From positions 2,418,001-2,482,000 of the forward strand of contig NZ_CP034142.1 in the NCBI RefSeq assembly GCF_003994855.1: DNA of 64,000 nt. Reading direction: 5' to 3'. Below, piece after piece: positions 1 to 10,381 of the stretch. The stretch is from Marinobacter sp. NP-4(2019). GTDB lineage: Bacteria > Pseudomonadota > Gammaproteobacteria > Pseudomonadales > Oleiphilaceae. The position numbers and the translations under genes are program-made. Numbering within the stretch: the stretch's first letter is position 1; every line of letters begins with the position of its first letter. The notes below the pieces were generated by a model. It was not told where the DNA came from. It did not search any database and saw nothing but the letters and a program-made list of their open reading frames with translations.

Positions 1-130
1 CCCGGTCCGGCACCAACCAGGGCAACCTCCCCGCTGGAGGTGTTGGGGTTGTCGGTGACCGGATTGGCCCGGTACCGAACTGGTGCACGCCCCGCACTTA
101 CGCCCTTTCCTGGTGCATCGTCCCGATCAT

Positions 131-134
<4 letters not shown>
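1..134 (-). CDS. cobA: Uroporphyrinogen-III C-methyltransferase, 5' part only
   Basis: SAM-dependent methylation of uroporphyrinogen III to precorrin-2, the entry to siroheme and cobalamin. Only the first 44 codons are present; the gene runs off the left edge. The reading starts MNDRDDAPGKG and reaches EVALVGAGPG near residue 36, the glycine-rich opening of the SUMT methyltransferase fold. Because this motif appears so early, the protein is probably a stand-alone SUMT (CobA type) rather than a full CysG, which would begin with a Rossmann dehydrogenase domain. The ATG overlaps the serS stop by four bases (ATGA), implying translational coupling. The serS-cysG/cobA order is also known in Pseudomonas. 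The rest of the protein cannot be judged. Confidence 0.8.
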
Positions 135-1405
<1,271 letters not shown>

Positions 1406-1485
1406 GGTTATCCTGACTTTTCCGATTAGCGATGTGTGTTGAATGACAGGCCATTATACCTGCACAGGCGCTGGTGGCTACCAGC

Positions 1486-2822
1486 TCAGGGATAGCGTTT
1501 ACGGGGGCTTTCGGCGTTGCGGGCATCCAGGCGCTGGCGCTTTTCGGCCAGCTTGATTTCCAGGCCCCGATTAACGGGCTCATAGTAGCGGCGATGATGG
1601 ATGGCTTGCGGGAGATAGGACTCACCCGCGGCAAACGCTTCGGGCTCATCGTGGGCATAGCGGTACTCGTCCCCATGACCGAGGCTCTTCAGCAGTTTGG
1701 TGGGGGCGTTGCGCAGATGCACCGGCACCTCGTAATCCGGATCATTGCGAATATCCGCCATACATTGATTGAAGGCCTTGTACACTGCATTGCTTTTGGG
1801 AGACAGGGCCAGATAAGTGACTGCCTGCGCCAGGGCCAGCTCCCCCTCCGGAGTGCCCAGACGCTCCTGCGCATCCCAGGCGTCCATGGCAAGTTGCAGC
1901 GCCCGGGGATCGGCATTACCGATATCCTCGCTCGCAATACGGACCAGGCGGCGGGCAACGTACAGTGGATCACATCCACCGTCCAGCATGCGACACAGCC
2001 AGTACAGGGAGCCATCGGGATCCGATCCCCGCACGGACTTGTGCAGCGCCGAGATCTGGTCATAGAACACGTCACCGCCCTTGTCGAAACGACGCAGACT
2101 GGTCTGGAGGACCTGTTCCAGATGATCACTGGTAATCCGCATGGCTCCCTGGGCATCTTCTTCCGCCAGGTCGGCCGCCACTTCCAGCACATTGAGCGCC
2201 CTGCGGGCATCCCCCCAGATGCGGAAGCCATCATCTCCAGTACGGATTCATCCACCGCCACCTGGCCGTTGAGTCCTTCGCTCGATTCGAGCGCACGCCG
2301 AAGCAGAACCAGCACATCGCCCTCCTCAAGGTTCTTGAGGACATACACCCGGGTTCTGGATAGCAGGGCACTGTTCAGCTCGAAGGAGGGGTTCTCCGTG
2401 GTGGCGCCCACGAAGATAAAGGTGCCGTCTTCAATATGAGGTAAGAAGGCATCCTGCTGGCTCTTGTTGAAGCGGTGTACTTCGTCCACAAACAACAGGG
2501 TGTCCCTGCCTTCGCTATGCTTTCGGTGCTTGGCACGCTCGACAATGGCACGAATGTCCTTCACACCACTCAGCACTGCGGACACCGTCTCAAAGCTGAG
2601 ATCGCCCAGATTGGCCAGCAACTGGGCAAAGGTGGTTTTACCGACGCCGGGCGGCCCCCACAGGATCATGGAGTGGAGCTGCCCCTGTTCAACGGCACGC
2701 CTCAGGGGCTTACCAGGCCCGACCAGATGGGCCTGGCCAACGTATTCATCCAGGTTCCCGGGGCGCATGCGGGCTGCCAGTGGGCGAAACCCTTGTTGTT
2801 CGCCAAACAGGCTGTCCTGCAT
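1486..2822 (-). pseudogene. rarA: Replication-associated recombination protein A (RarA/MgsA), frameshifted as sequenced
   Basis: AAA+ ATPase of the clamp-loader/RuvB superfamily that acts at stalled replication forks. The N-terminal reading (from ATG 2822) carries Walker A GPPGVGKTT and Walker B FVDEVHRF, then after ...MMASASGG continues out of phase. The correct C-terminal half (DARRALNVLEVAADLAEE onward) sits in the neighbouring frame and ends at 1486. The break coincides with a run of six C on the plus strand (2211-2216). One extra base there would restore a 445-residue protein, the normal RarA length. Both halves look under full coding constraint, so a sequencing indel or a very recent mutation is more likely than an old pseudogene. 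The start shares one base with the lolA stop (TGATG). Confidence 0.93.
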
Positions 2823-3475
2823 CAGGCCCCGTCCCGGATAACGTCCACCTCGTCGGGGTAATCGAGGGTAAAGGCGGTGTCTTCAATGGCTTTGTTCAGC
2901 TCGATTTCATCAAAGCTCAGCACACTGATCTGGGACAGGGAATCCTCCATGCGCATTTCCTGGAGCTCTCCCTTGTAGAAGGTCAGCCGCAAAGACACAA
3001 ACAGGGAGTCCGCGCTTCTTGGCTCGAGGGTAAATTCATGGGTATGCTCACCCTTGCTACGACCAGATACCCTGTAGGTTTCGTCAAGGTTTCCCACTTC
3101 TCCACTGAGCAGTAAAGCCGGTGTGGTCTGAACCCGTTCATCGAGGCTGTGAACGGTCACCTGCTCCAGGTCCGGATCATAGACTTCAACGGTCGACCCA
3201 TCGCTGACAATAAACTGGGAATACGGCTCACGGGTTTCCCAGTAAAACAGTCCCGGACGCTTGGCCTTCAGGAAGCCGCGGGATTCCTGGACCCGGCTGC
3301 CATTCTCATTAACCACGATCTGGATAAAACGGGCCTGATAGGATTCGTAGCTTTCCAGCATCTGCGCCAGTTCAGAGGCAGCCTGCTTGCTGCTACTTTC
3401 GGCCTGTACTGCAAATGACGGCAGCAGAACGGCCACCACAAACGCCATCCGGAACAGTCGGGCAAGTTGTTTCAT
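2822..3475 (-). CDS. lolA: Outer-membrane lipoprotein carrier protein LolA
   Basis: Periplasmic chaperone that takes mature lipoproteins from LolCDE and hands them to LolB at the outer membrane. It has 217 residues. Residues 1-25 are a signal peptide (hydrophobic FVVAVLLPSFAVQA, cleavage likely after QA). The mature part has the family pattern SSKQAASELAQML, RFIQIV, and GLFYWETREPYSQFIVSDG, followed by the repeated strands of the half-barrel. It sits 13 bp downstream of ftsK and overlaps rarA by one base, the ftsK-lolA-rarA-serS order of Pseudomonas. Confidence 0.96.
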   Translation of the reverse strand: MKQLARLFRMAFVVAVLLPSFAVQAESSSKQAASELAQMLESYESYQARFIQIVVNENGSRVQESRGFLKAKRPGLFYWETREPYSQFIVSDGSTVEVYDPDLEQVTVHSLDERVQTTPALLLSGEVGNLDETYRVSGRSKGEHTHEFTLEPRSADSLFVSLRLTFYKGELQEMRMEDSLSQISVLSFDEIELNKAIEDTAFTLDYPDEVDVIRDGA

Positions 3476-3488
3476 CGTCAGCTAACTC

Positions 3489-6086
3489 CTAGTCTCTTGG
3501 TGGTGGCGGTGCCAGTACTTCCCGTGCGCCATTATGGCCCGCGGCACTGACCACACCCGATGCTTCCATGGCATCAACCAGGTTTGCCGCCCGGTTGTAC
3601 CCGATCTTGAATTTACGCTGAACGGACGAGATCGATACCCTGCGTCCTTCGGTCACAAACGCAACGGCCTCGTCGTACAAGGCGTCGCCCTCCTCGCCGC
3701 CACCTTCGGTGAGCGTTGGCACCCCGGGCAGGTTCTCCCCTTCAGCGCCACTTAAGACATCGTCGACATACACCGGCTCACCCCGGGCCTTCCACGCGCT
3801 GACGACCCGGTGCACTTCGTCATCATCCACGAAAGCGCCGTGGACCCGTACCGGCAGCCCCGATCCGGGAGGCAGGTACAGCATGTCCCCGTGACCCAAC
3901 AACTGTTCCGCGCCGCCCTGATCCAATACTGTCCGTGAGTCAATTTTGGAGGACACCTGGAACGACATGCGTGTCGGAATATTGGCCTTGATCAGGCCGG
4001 TAATCACATCCACCGACGGCCGCTGGGTTGCCAGTATCAGGTGAATACCCGCCGCCCTCGCCTTCTGGGCGATCCGGGCAATCAATTCTTCCACTTTCTT
4101 GCCGACGATCATCATCATGTCGGCGAATTCGTCGATCACCACCACAATAAATGGCAGGGTTTCCAGTTCGGGCCTGTCCTGCTCATCGTTGGCCAGGAAC
4201 TCGTCCGGTTTCCACAGCGGGTCCAGAATCGGTTCCCCGGCCGCTGCAGCGTCCCGGATCTTGCGATTGTAGCCCGCAAGGTTGCGGACCCCGAGGCTGG
4301 CCATCAGACGATAGCGACGCTCCATTTCAGCCACACACCAGCGCAGCGCGTTGGCCGCCTCTTTCATATCCGTGACCACCGGCGCCAACAGGTGTGGAAT
4401 ACCGTCGTAAATGCTCAGTTCCAGCATCTTCGGGTCTACCATGATGAAGCGGACTTCATCCGGTGTGGCCTTCAGCAGCATGCTCAACAACATGGCGTTC
4501 ACACCAACGGATTTACCAGACCCTGTCGTACCCGCCACCAGCAGGTGAGGCATTTTGGCCAGATTGGCGACCATCGGGTTACCGCCAATATCGTTCCCCA
4601 GCGCCAGCGTCAGTGCTGAGGAGGAGTCCGTGAATACCCGTGCACTCAGCACTTCACTCAGGCGGACCATTTCACGCTCTTCGTTAGGAATCTCGATCCC
4701 GACAACGGATTTACCGGGAATAACTTCCACAACCCGGACACTGAGCACCGCAAGGGACCGGGCCAGATCCTTGGCGAGGTTGGAAATCTTGCTGACCTTG
4801 ACTCCCGGTGCCGGCTTGATTTCAAAACGGGTAATTACTGGCCCCGGATTGACTTCAACGACCTCCACCGAAACACCAAAGTCCGCCAGCTTTTCCTCCA
4901 GCATCCGGGACATGTGTTCCAGGGATTCTTCCGAATAGCCCTTTTCCTTATGCTCCTCCGGCGGGTCCAGCAACGAAATCGGCGGAATCGGGCTCTCTAC
5001 GTCTTCCAGCAGGGATGGCTGACTCCCCTTGCTGTTTTTATCGTTCCTGGCGGATTCATCGCGCTTGAATGGCGAGATTTTCAGCGCCCGGGATACGGCT
5101 CCCTTGGGCTCACCAGGTTCTGCCTTGTCTTTTCTCCGGGTTCCGTTAACGGAGGGTGACTCCATCGGCTCCGTCATGTCGTCCCGTGAACTGAAACTTT
5201 CCAGTCGGGCGGGTTCCGGGTCCAGCGGAGACTCAACCCCATCAATCGCCGGTTCACGGCGGTCTGGCTGCCTTTTGTCAGCCCGGGGCTTACTGTTTTT
5301 CGGAGCAAAGCCGGGGATTCTGTGCCACCAGCGCGCTCCGGCGGCCCTGGTCGCACCGGCTCCGTCAATCCGGTCTTTCACCACCGGTGGTTCCGGTGGC
5401 TTCTTTGCTTCTGGTTCAGGTTTCCGCGCTTTCTCGGGTTTACCATCGGCACTGAACAGGTTCTTCAGCCAGGTCCCGAAACGGATAGTGTTCAGGCCCA
5501 CCTGATCCATCAGCCAGAACCAGGACAGGCCAGTGGTCACAGTAAGGGCAAACAGGAATATCGCAATAAGCAGCAGAGTTGTCGCCGGCAGATTGAAGAA
5601 CCGCACCATGGCCTCGGATACGGCACCCCCCAACACCCCGCCGGAGGACACCCCAAGGCCAAACACGGAATACAGCGACAACAGGCTGGTCGACGACAGC
5701 AGAATCAGCAGGAAGCCGCCAAAACGCATCATCAGCAACGGCCAATGCAGGTCCAGAGGATCATTGCGACGGCGAATCAACATCACCGCATAACCGGCAA
5801 TCATCAACGGAAACAGAAAGGCCACATGGCCAAAGAAGTCCATCAGAAGACTGGCAATCCAGGCACCCGTGCGGCCAGCATGGTTTTGCACACTGGTCTC
5901 GTGACCGATGCTGGCCCAGCCCGGATCCGTCGGATTAAACGTAACCAATGCCATTGCCAGGTATATACACAGGGCAATCAGGGCAATAACGGCGCCCTCT
6001 CGGGTGCCCTGGGCAGCCAGGCGACGAAATCGCTGCTGTTTCTCTGTCAGTTCCCGTGATTTTTGCGCTTTTGCAGACTCTGCCAT
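3489..6086 (-). CDS. ftsK: DNA translocase FtsK
   Basis: Septum-anchored hexameric DNA pump that clears the chromosome terminus and activates XerCD at dif. It has 865 residues. The N-terminal membrane domain (about 30-200) has four or five hydrophobic segments, followed by a Pro/Lys/Glu-rich linker (about 215-380). The motor domain carries Walker A VAGTTGSGKSVG and Walker B PFIVVVIDEFADMM. The C-terminal winged-helix gamma domain (YDEAVAFVTEGRRVSISSVQ onward) reads KOPS sequences. The linker is short compared with E. coli FtsK, as in Pseudomonas. The gene is followed after 13 bp by lolA, so the two are probably cotranscribed. Confidence 0.98.
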   Translation of the reverse strand: MAESAKAQKSRELTEKQQRFRRLAAQGTREGAVIALIALCIYLAMALVTFNPTDPGWASIGHETSVQNHAGRTGAWIASLLMDFFGHVAFLFPLMIAGYAVMLIRRRNDPLDLHWPLLMMRFGGFLLILLSSTSLLSLYSVFGLGVSSGGVLGGAVSEAMVRFFNLPATTLLLIAIFLFALTVTTGLSWFWLMDQVGLNTIRFGTWLKNLFSADGKPEKARKPEPEAKKPPEPPVVKDRIDGAGATRAAGARWWHRIPGFAPKNSKPRADKRQPDRREPAIDGVESPLDPEPARLESFSSRDDMTEPMESPSVNGTRRKDKAEPGEPKGAVSRALKISPFKRDESARNDKNSKGSQPSLLEDVESPIPPISLLDPPEEHKEKGYSEESLEHMSRMLEEKLADFGVSVEVVEVNPGPVITRFEIKPAPGVKVSKISNLAKDLARSLAVLSVRVVEVIPGKSVVGIEIPNEEREMVRLSEVLSARVFTDSSSALTLALGNDIGGNPMVANLAKMPHLLVAGTTGSGKSVGVNAMLLSMLLKATPDEVRFIMVDPKMLELSIYDGIPHLLAPVVTDMKEAANALRWCVAEMERRYRLMASLGVRNLAGYNRKIRDAAAAGEPILDPLWKPDEFLANDEQDRPELETLPFIVVVIDEFADMMMIVGKKVEELIARIAQKARAAGIHLILATQRPSVDVITGLIKANIPTRMSFQVSSKIDSRTVLDQGGAEQLLGHGDMLYLPPGSGLPVRVHGAFVDDDEVHRVVSAWKARGEPVYVDDVLSGAEGENLPGVPTLTEGGGEEGDALYDEAVAFVTEGRRVSISSVQRKFKIGYNRAANLVDAMEASGVVSAAGHNGAREVLAPPPPRD

Positions 6087-6111
6087 GAATACTCAGACGT
6101 TTCCGTTGCTG

Positions 6112-7335
6112 TTATTTTTCAAGGGCCCTGAAACCGCGCTCAAGATCGCTCTTCAGGTCCTCGACCGCTTCTATGCCTACCGACAACCGCACCAGATTTT
6201 CTGTTATGCCGGCCTGAGCCTTATCCTCCGGGGATAACCGCCCGTGGGTAGTGGTGGCCGGATGGGTGATCGTGGTTTTGACATCGCCCAGGTTGGCCGT
6301 AATGGAAATCATCCGGGTACCGTCGATAAACGCCCAGGCCTCTTCCCTGCCCCCTTTCAGGCGGAACGACAAAACGCCACCGAAACCTTTCTGTTGCTGT
6401 CTCGCCAGCTCATGCTGGGGATGGTTGCTCAGCCCCGCATAAAATACTTCGGCAACAGCCGGTTGCTGTTCCAGCCACAGCGCCAACTCTAACGCATTGT
6501 CGCAATGGGCTCGCATACGGATTGGTAAGGTTTCCAACCCCTTGAGGAACACCCAGGCATTGAACGGGCTCATGGTCGGACCTGCGGAACGCAGGAACCC
6601 GTAGACCTCTTCCATCAGCTTGTCAGACCCCACCACGACACCACCAACACAGCGGCCCTGGCCATCGAGGTATTTGGTGGCAGAATGGATAACAATATCA
6701 GCACCGTGTTCAAAGGGACGCTGCAGGACCGGGGTGCAGAAGCAGTTGTCCACCACAAACAGAGCGTCATTGTCGTGGGCAAGGTCCGCCAGTGCCTTCA
6801 TATCCGCGATTTCGCATAGCGGATTGGATGGTGTTTCGATGAACAGCATCCGTGTTTCCGGGCGAACAGCGGCCTTCCATTGCGCCATATCCGTCAGGCT
6901 GACGAACGTTGTCTCGACGCCGAACCTGGCCATGTACTTCTGAAACAACACGTTGGTCGTACCAAACACACCGCGGGAGCAGATGACATGATCACCGGAC
7001 TGCAGCAGCGCCATGCAGGTGCTGAGGATGGCAGCCATGCCGGACGACGTGGCGACGGCCCGCTCCCCGCCTTCCATGGCCGCTATGCGCCCCTCAAAGG
7101 CCTGTACCGTCGGGTTGGTGAACCGGGAATAGATGTTACCCGGTTCTTCCCCGCCAAAACGGGCCGCAGCCTGGGCCGCACTGCCATAGACAAAGCTCGA
7201 TGTCGGAAAGATCGGATCGCTGTGTTCCAGTTGAGCGGTGCGGATCTGCCCGGCACGTACCGCCAGTGTGTCAACTGACATGCCTTCGAGATCCGATTCG
7301 GGAATCCAGACCTGTTCGTCGCGGCAAAATGTCAT
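6112..7335 (-). CDS. metZ: O-succinylhomoserine sulfhydrylase
   Basis: PLP enzyme of the Cys/Met metabolism family that makes homocysteine from O-succinylhomoserine and sulfide, the direct sulfhydrylation route to methionine. It has 407 residues. Visible features are the N-terminal SDLEGMSVDTLAVRAGQ, the PLP-phosphate region SSGMAAILST, and the Schiff-base lysine in HSATKYLDGQG. The sequence DTLAVRAGQ followed by the family pattern fits Pseudomonas MetZ better than MetB or MetY. The upstream ATG is kept because the pre-domain extension is conserved in MetZ. It lies 30 bp downstream of purF, as in Pseudomonas. Confidence 0.93.
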   Translation of the reverse strand: MTFCRDEQVWIPESDLEGMSVDTLAVRAGQIRTAQLEHSDPIFPTSSFVYGSAAQAAARFGGEEPGNIYSRFTNPTVQAFEGRIAAMEGGERAVATSSGMAAILSTCMALLQSGDHVICSRGVFGTTNVLFQKYMARFGVETTFVSLTDMAQWKAAVRPETRMLFIETPSNPLCEIADMKALADLAHDNDALFVVDNCFCTPVLQRPFEHGADIVIHSATKYLDGQGRCVGGVVVGSDKLMEEVYGFLRSAGPTMSPFNAWVFLKGLETLPIRMRAHCDNALELALWLEQQPAVAEVFYAGLSNHPQHELARQQQKGFGGVLSFRLKGGREEAWAFIDGTRMISITANLGDVKTTITHPATTTHGRLSPEDKAQAGITENLVRLSVGIEAVEDLKSDLERGFRALEK

Positions 7336-7365
7336 GATACGCTCCTGCTATTGGCGGTGTGGCGG

Positions 7366-8889
7366 TTAATCTTCATCGTTGTACAAGTCAAGGATGCCGT
7401 TATCGGCGGAGTCCCCTCCCCCCGCCTGGAAACGGTTCTCGTCGTTGCGCATGGCTTCCAGCTTGTTGAGGTAGGCCTCGTCGACATCCCCCGTGACATA
7501 GTTGCCGGTAAACACGGAACATTCCCAGCCCTCAATGTCCGGATTCACATCACTGACGCAGGTAATGAGATCACCCAGGTCCTGATACAGCAGCCAGTCA
7601 GCACCGATCAGATCGCGAATCTCATCTTCGGTCCGGTCATGGGCAATAAGCTCACTGGCGGACGGCATGTCGATTCCGTACACATTCGGGTATCGAACGG
7701 GAGGTGCAGCCGAGGCAAAGTACACGTTACGGGCACCGGCGTCCCTGGCCATCTGCACGATTTCCTTACAAGTGGTGCCGCGAACAATGGAATCATCCAC
7801 CAGCATGACATTCTTGCCACGGAACTCCAGATCGATGGGGTTGAGCTTCTGGCGCACCGACTTCTTCCGCATTTTCTGGCCAGGCATGATGAACGTCCGG
7901 CCAATATAGCGGTTCTTGATGAAGCCTTCGCGGAACTTGACCCCGAGCAGGTGCGCCATCTGCATGGCGGACGTCCGGCTGGTATCCGGTATCGGCATCA
8001 CCACGTCAATATCGTGATCGGGACGCTCCCTCAGGACTTTTTCCGCCAGGGTTTCACCCATCCTGAGACGCGCCTTGTACACCGACACCTTGTCGATAAT
8101 CGAGTCCGGACGGGCAAAATAGACGTGCTCGAAAATGCAGGGGTAAAGGTGCGGCTTCTCCGAACACTGTTCGGTGTACAGGGTACCGTCTGTTTCAATG
8201 TAAACTGCTTCACCGGGTGCAATGTCCCTGACCAGGGTGAATCCGGCGGCACTCAGGGCGACGCTCTCGGAGGCGATCATGTATTCCTTGCCGTCATCGG
8301 TTTCACGAACACCATAACAGGCCGGGCGGATGCCATTGGGGTCACGGAAGCCCACGATACCGTATCCGGTTATCATGGCGATCACTGCATAGGCACCACG
8401 ACACCGCTTGTGAACTGCGCGGACAGCCGAAAAGATTTCATCCTTGGTGGGGTCAAGCTTGCCCAGTTTCTGGAGTTCGTGGGCAAAAACGTTCAGCAGC
8501 ACCTCGGAATCCGAATTGGTATTGATATGGCGCAAATCGGAACGGAACAGATCCTTGCTGAGATCGTCGGCGTTGGTGAGATTACCGTTGTGCGCCAGGG
8601 TGATGCCGTACGGGCTGTTCACATAGAAAGGCTGGGCTTCAGCCGAACTCGAGCTGCCGGCCGTCGGGTACCGTACATGCCCGATACCAACATTGCCGAC
8701 GAGGCGGCGCATATGTCTGGTATGGAAGACATCCCGAACCAGCCCGTTGTCCTTGCGAAGGTAAAACCGATCATCCTGAAACGTAACAATGCCCGCCGCA
8801 TCCTGGCCCCGGTGCTGTAAAACGGTCAGCGCATCATAAAGCGACTGATTCACGTTGGAAGTACTGACTATGCCGACAATGCCACACAT
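7366..8889 (-). CDS. purF: Amidophosphoribosyltransferase
   Basis: First committed enzyme of purine synthesis: PRPP plus glutamine gives phosphoribosylamine. It has 507 residues. The protein begins MCGIVGIV, so Cys2 is the N-terminal glutaminase nucleophile once Met1 is removed. The glutaminase domain (HRGQDAAG, RYPTAG) is followed by the phosphoribosyltransferase domain with the PRPP loop VMLVDDSIVRGTT. The length and lack of propeptide match the E. coli type, without the long leader of the Bacillus type. The gene follows cvpA, an order kept across gammaproteobacteria. Confidence 0.98.
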   Translation of the reverse strand: MCGIVGIVSTSNVNQSLYDALTVLQHRGQDAAGIVTFQDDRFYLRKDNGLVRDVFHTRHMRRLVGNVGIGHVRYPTAGSSSSAEAQPFYVNSPYGITLAHNGNLTNADDLSKDLFRSDLRHINTNSDSEVLLNVFAHELQKLGKLDPTKDEIFSAVRAVHKRCRGAYAVIAMITGYGIVGFRDPNGIRPACYGVRETDDGKEYMIASESVALSAAGFTLVRDIAPGEAVYIETDGTLYTEQCSEKPHLYPCIFEHVYFARPDSIIDKVSVYKARLRMGETLAEKVLRERPDHDIDVVMPIPDTSRTSAMQMAHLLGVKFREGFIKNRYIGRTFIMPGQKMRKKSVRQKLNPIDLEFRGKNVMLVDDSIVRGTTCKEIVQMARDAGARNVYFASAAPPVRYPNVYGIDMPSASELIAHDRTEDEIRDLIGADWLLYQDLGDLITCVSDVNPDIEGWECSVFTGNYVTGDVDEAYLNKLEAMRNDENRFQAGGGDSADNGILDLYNDED

Positions 8890-8924
8890 GGATACGGTAA
8901 TCTCCGAAGCGTTATTACTGAATG

Positions 8925-9494
8925 TTAGCGGGACGCGGAAACAGGTTCCACGCCTTCTTTCTGCTGAGGTTTATCGGGACTGGCAGCGCCCTCGTCCGCC
9001 GGCCCCAGGAATCGGGCAAATTCATCCCCGAGAGTACGTCTGGACCAATCTTCCACGACGGCCAGCCGATCAATCATGATGGACGTTCGCCACCAGGTGT
9101 CCTGAGCCAGTGGGGTATAGCGGGTGAATGCTATCCCCACAATCACCACCACCACCCCACGAAGCAGACCGAAGCCCATGCCCAGCACACGGTCAGTGGC
9201 GGACAGCCCGGTCGCACGGACCAGATGGCCAATCATGTTGTTGATAATGGCGCCGATGATCAGTGTGCCAAAAAACAGTATTGCAAATGCCGCGACAAGC
9301 CGAACCAGTGGGGTTTCGACAGTGCTTTCCAGCAAAGATTGCATCTGGGGGTGAAACGTCCGCGCGATAATAAACGCGCCGACCCAGGTGACAAGCGACA
9401 GGGCTTCTTTAACAAAGCCCCGCTTGAGGCTGATTAGAGTGGATACGGAGATTAGGGCTATGATGACCCAGTCAATCCAGATCAGCGCTTCCAT
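8925..9494 (-). CDS. cvpA: CvpA family inner-membrane protein
   Basis: Small integral membrane protein of 189 residues, named for colicin V production. Its biochemical role is unsettled; in E. coli it is linked to envelope stress and bile tolerance. Four hydrophobic stretches can be seen (about 8-25, 32-48, 65-88, 102-122), beginning with the family opening IDWVIIALISVSTLISLKRG. The tail after about residue 150 is soluble and charged. It is placed directly upstream of purF, 35 bp apart, so the purine-linked operon is conserved. Confidence 0.93.
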   Translation of the reverse strand: MEALIWIDWVIIALISVSTLISLKRGFVKEALSLVTWVGAFIIARTFHPQMQSLLESTVETPLVRLVAAFAILFFGTLIIGAIINNMIGHLVRATGLSATDRVLGMGFGLLRGVVVVIVGIAFTRYTPLAQDTWWRTSIMIDRLAVVEDWSRRTLGDEFARFLGPADEGAASPDKPQQKEGVEPVSASR

Positions 9495-9588
9495 GAAAAA
9501 CCCGGTGGTTATATTGAAGCGCGAATTCTAACAGGAAACGCCCCCGCACCAAACTGCCGGTTTTCCATTATGCCTTCGGCAAGCGACC

Positions 9589-10242
9589 TTACTTGCCTCC
9601 GCTGGTGACCAGACTGTTCAAACCGAATTCGCGATCCAGTGCCCGTTTGGCCCGCTCAGCCTCTGCCTTTTCGGCAAACGGGCCGCTGAAGACCCGCGTC
9701 AGGGTCGTATCACCGCGCTGGATTTCCTGGAGATGGGAATTGTAGCCCTGGTCACGGACCTTGTTGCGGAGGTTGCGAGCGTTATCTGCACTGCCAAAGC
9801 TGCCAAGCTGAACAACCCAGGCACCCTCGAGTGAGCCGGCATACTCGGCGGAATCTGCCTGCTGGTCGCTTTGCTGATTTTCCGGTTCGGGCGTGGGCGC
9901 AGGCTCCTGCGCCGCCGATTCCTGCGCTACGGGCTCCGCAGGTTCAGTCTGGGGGGCCGGCTCTGGCTGTGCTTCCGATACCGGTTCCGCCGGCTCATCA
10001 ACGCGCTGCACCTGGCGCTGGGCATCCGGTTCAGGCTCACCTGATTCCTCCAGGCGATAAGCCGGAGCGTCCGCTGCCGGGGGCTCGGGCGCATCGACTT
10101 CCGGGAACGGCGGCTCTTCCGGGATATTAATCGAACGGGAGGTGCGTTCGGAATGGGGCTCATCAAAGAGCATAGGCACAAAAATAACCGCGAGAGAAAC
10201 CAGTACCAATGCTCCGATTATTCTTTGCTTCAGTCCGTCCAC
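9589..10242 (-). CDS. dedD: DedD-like SPOR-domain cell-division protein
   Basis: Single-pass inner-membrane protein of 217 residues with a periplasmic peptidoglycan-binding SPOR domain; such proteins gather at the septum on denuded glycan strands. A short cytoplasmic start (MDGLKQRIIG) leads into one transmembrane helix (about 9-25). A long Pro/Glu/Ala-rich linker (about 30-135) follows, then the SPOR domain (GAWVVQLGSFGSADNARNLR and TRVFSGPFAEKAEAER). The start codon is GTG. Its place between folC and cvpA is the standard one for dedD. Confidence 0.9.
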   Translation of the reverse strand: MDGLKQRIIGALVLVSLAVIFVPMLFDEPHSERTSRSINIPEEPPFPEVDAPEPPAADAPAYRLEESGEPEPDAQRQVQRVDEPAEPVSEAQPEPAPQTEPAEPVAQESAAQEPAPTPEPENQQSDQQADSAEYAGSLEGAWVVQLGSFGSADNARNLRNKVRDQGYNSHLQEIQRGDTTLTRVFSGPFAEKAEAERAKRALDREFGLNSLVTSGGK

Positions 10243-10381
10243 GTCTTGATGTCCCCTGTTTTTTTCTCACTGGCGGCGATGGAAGTTGGCAATCAGGCCT
10301 GATACTAACCGCCTGCCAGGGAGAACTCAAAGCCTCCCCTCGGGGATGACCAAACTTTAAGGCAGAATCCTGGCCATCCTG

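Noticed and set aside
2205..2225. Programmed -1 frameshift in rarA
   Set aside because: RarA is not known to use one, and the heptamer is a poor slippery site; a lost base is simpler. Kept as a checkable finding.
7351..8820. 489-codon open frame antisense to purF
   Set aside because: It mirrors a fully conserved purF; no signal, motif or ribosome site supports it. Long antisense frames are expected in GC-rich genes.
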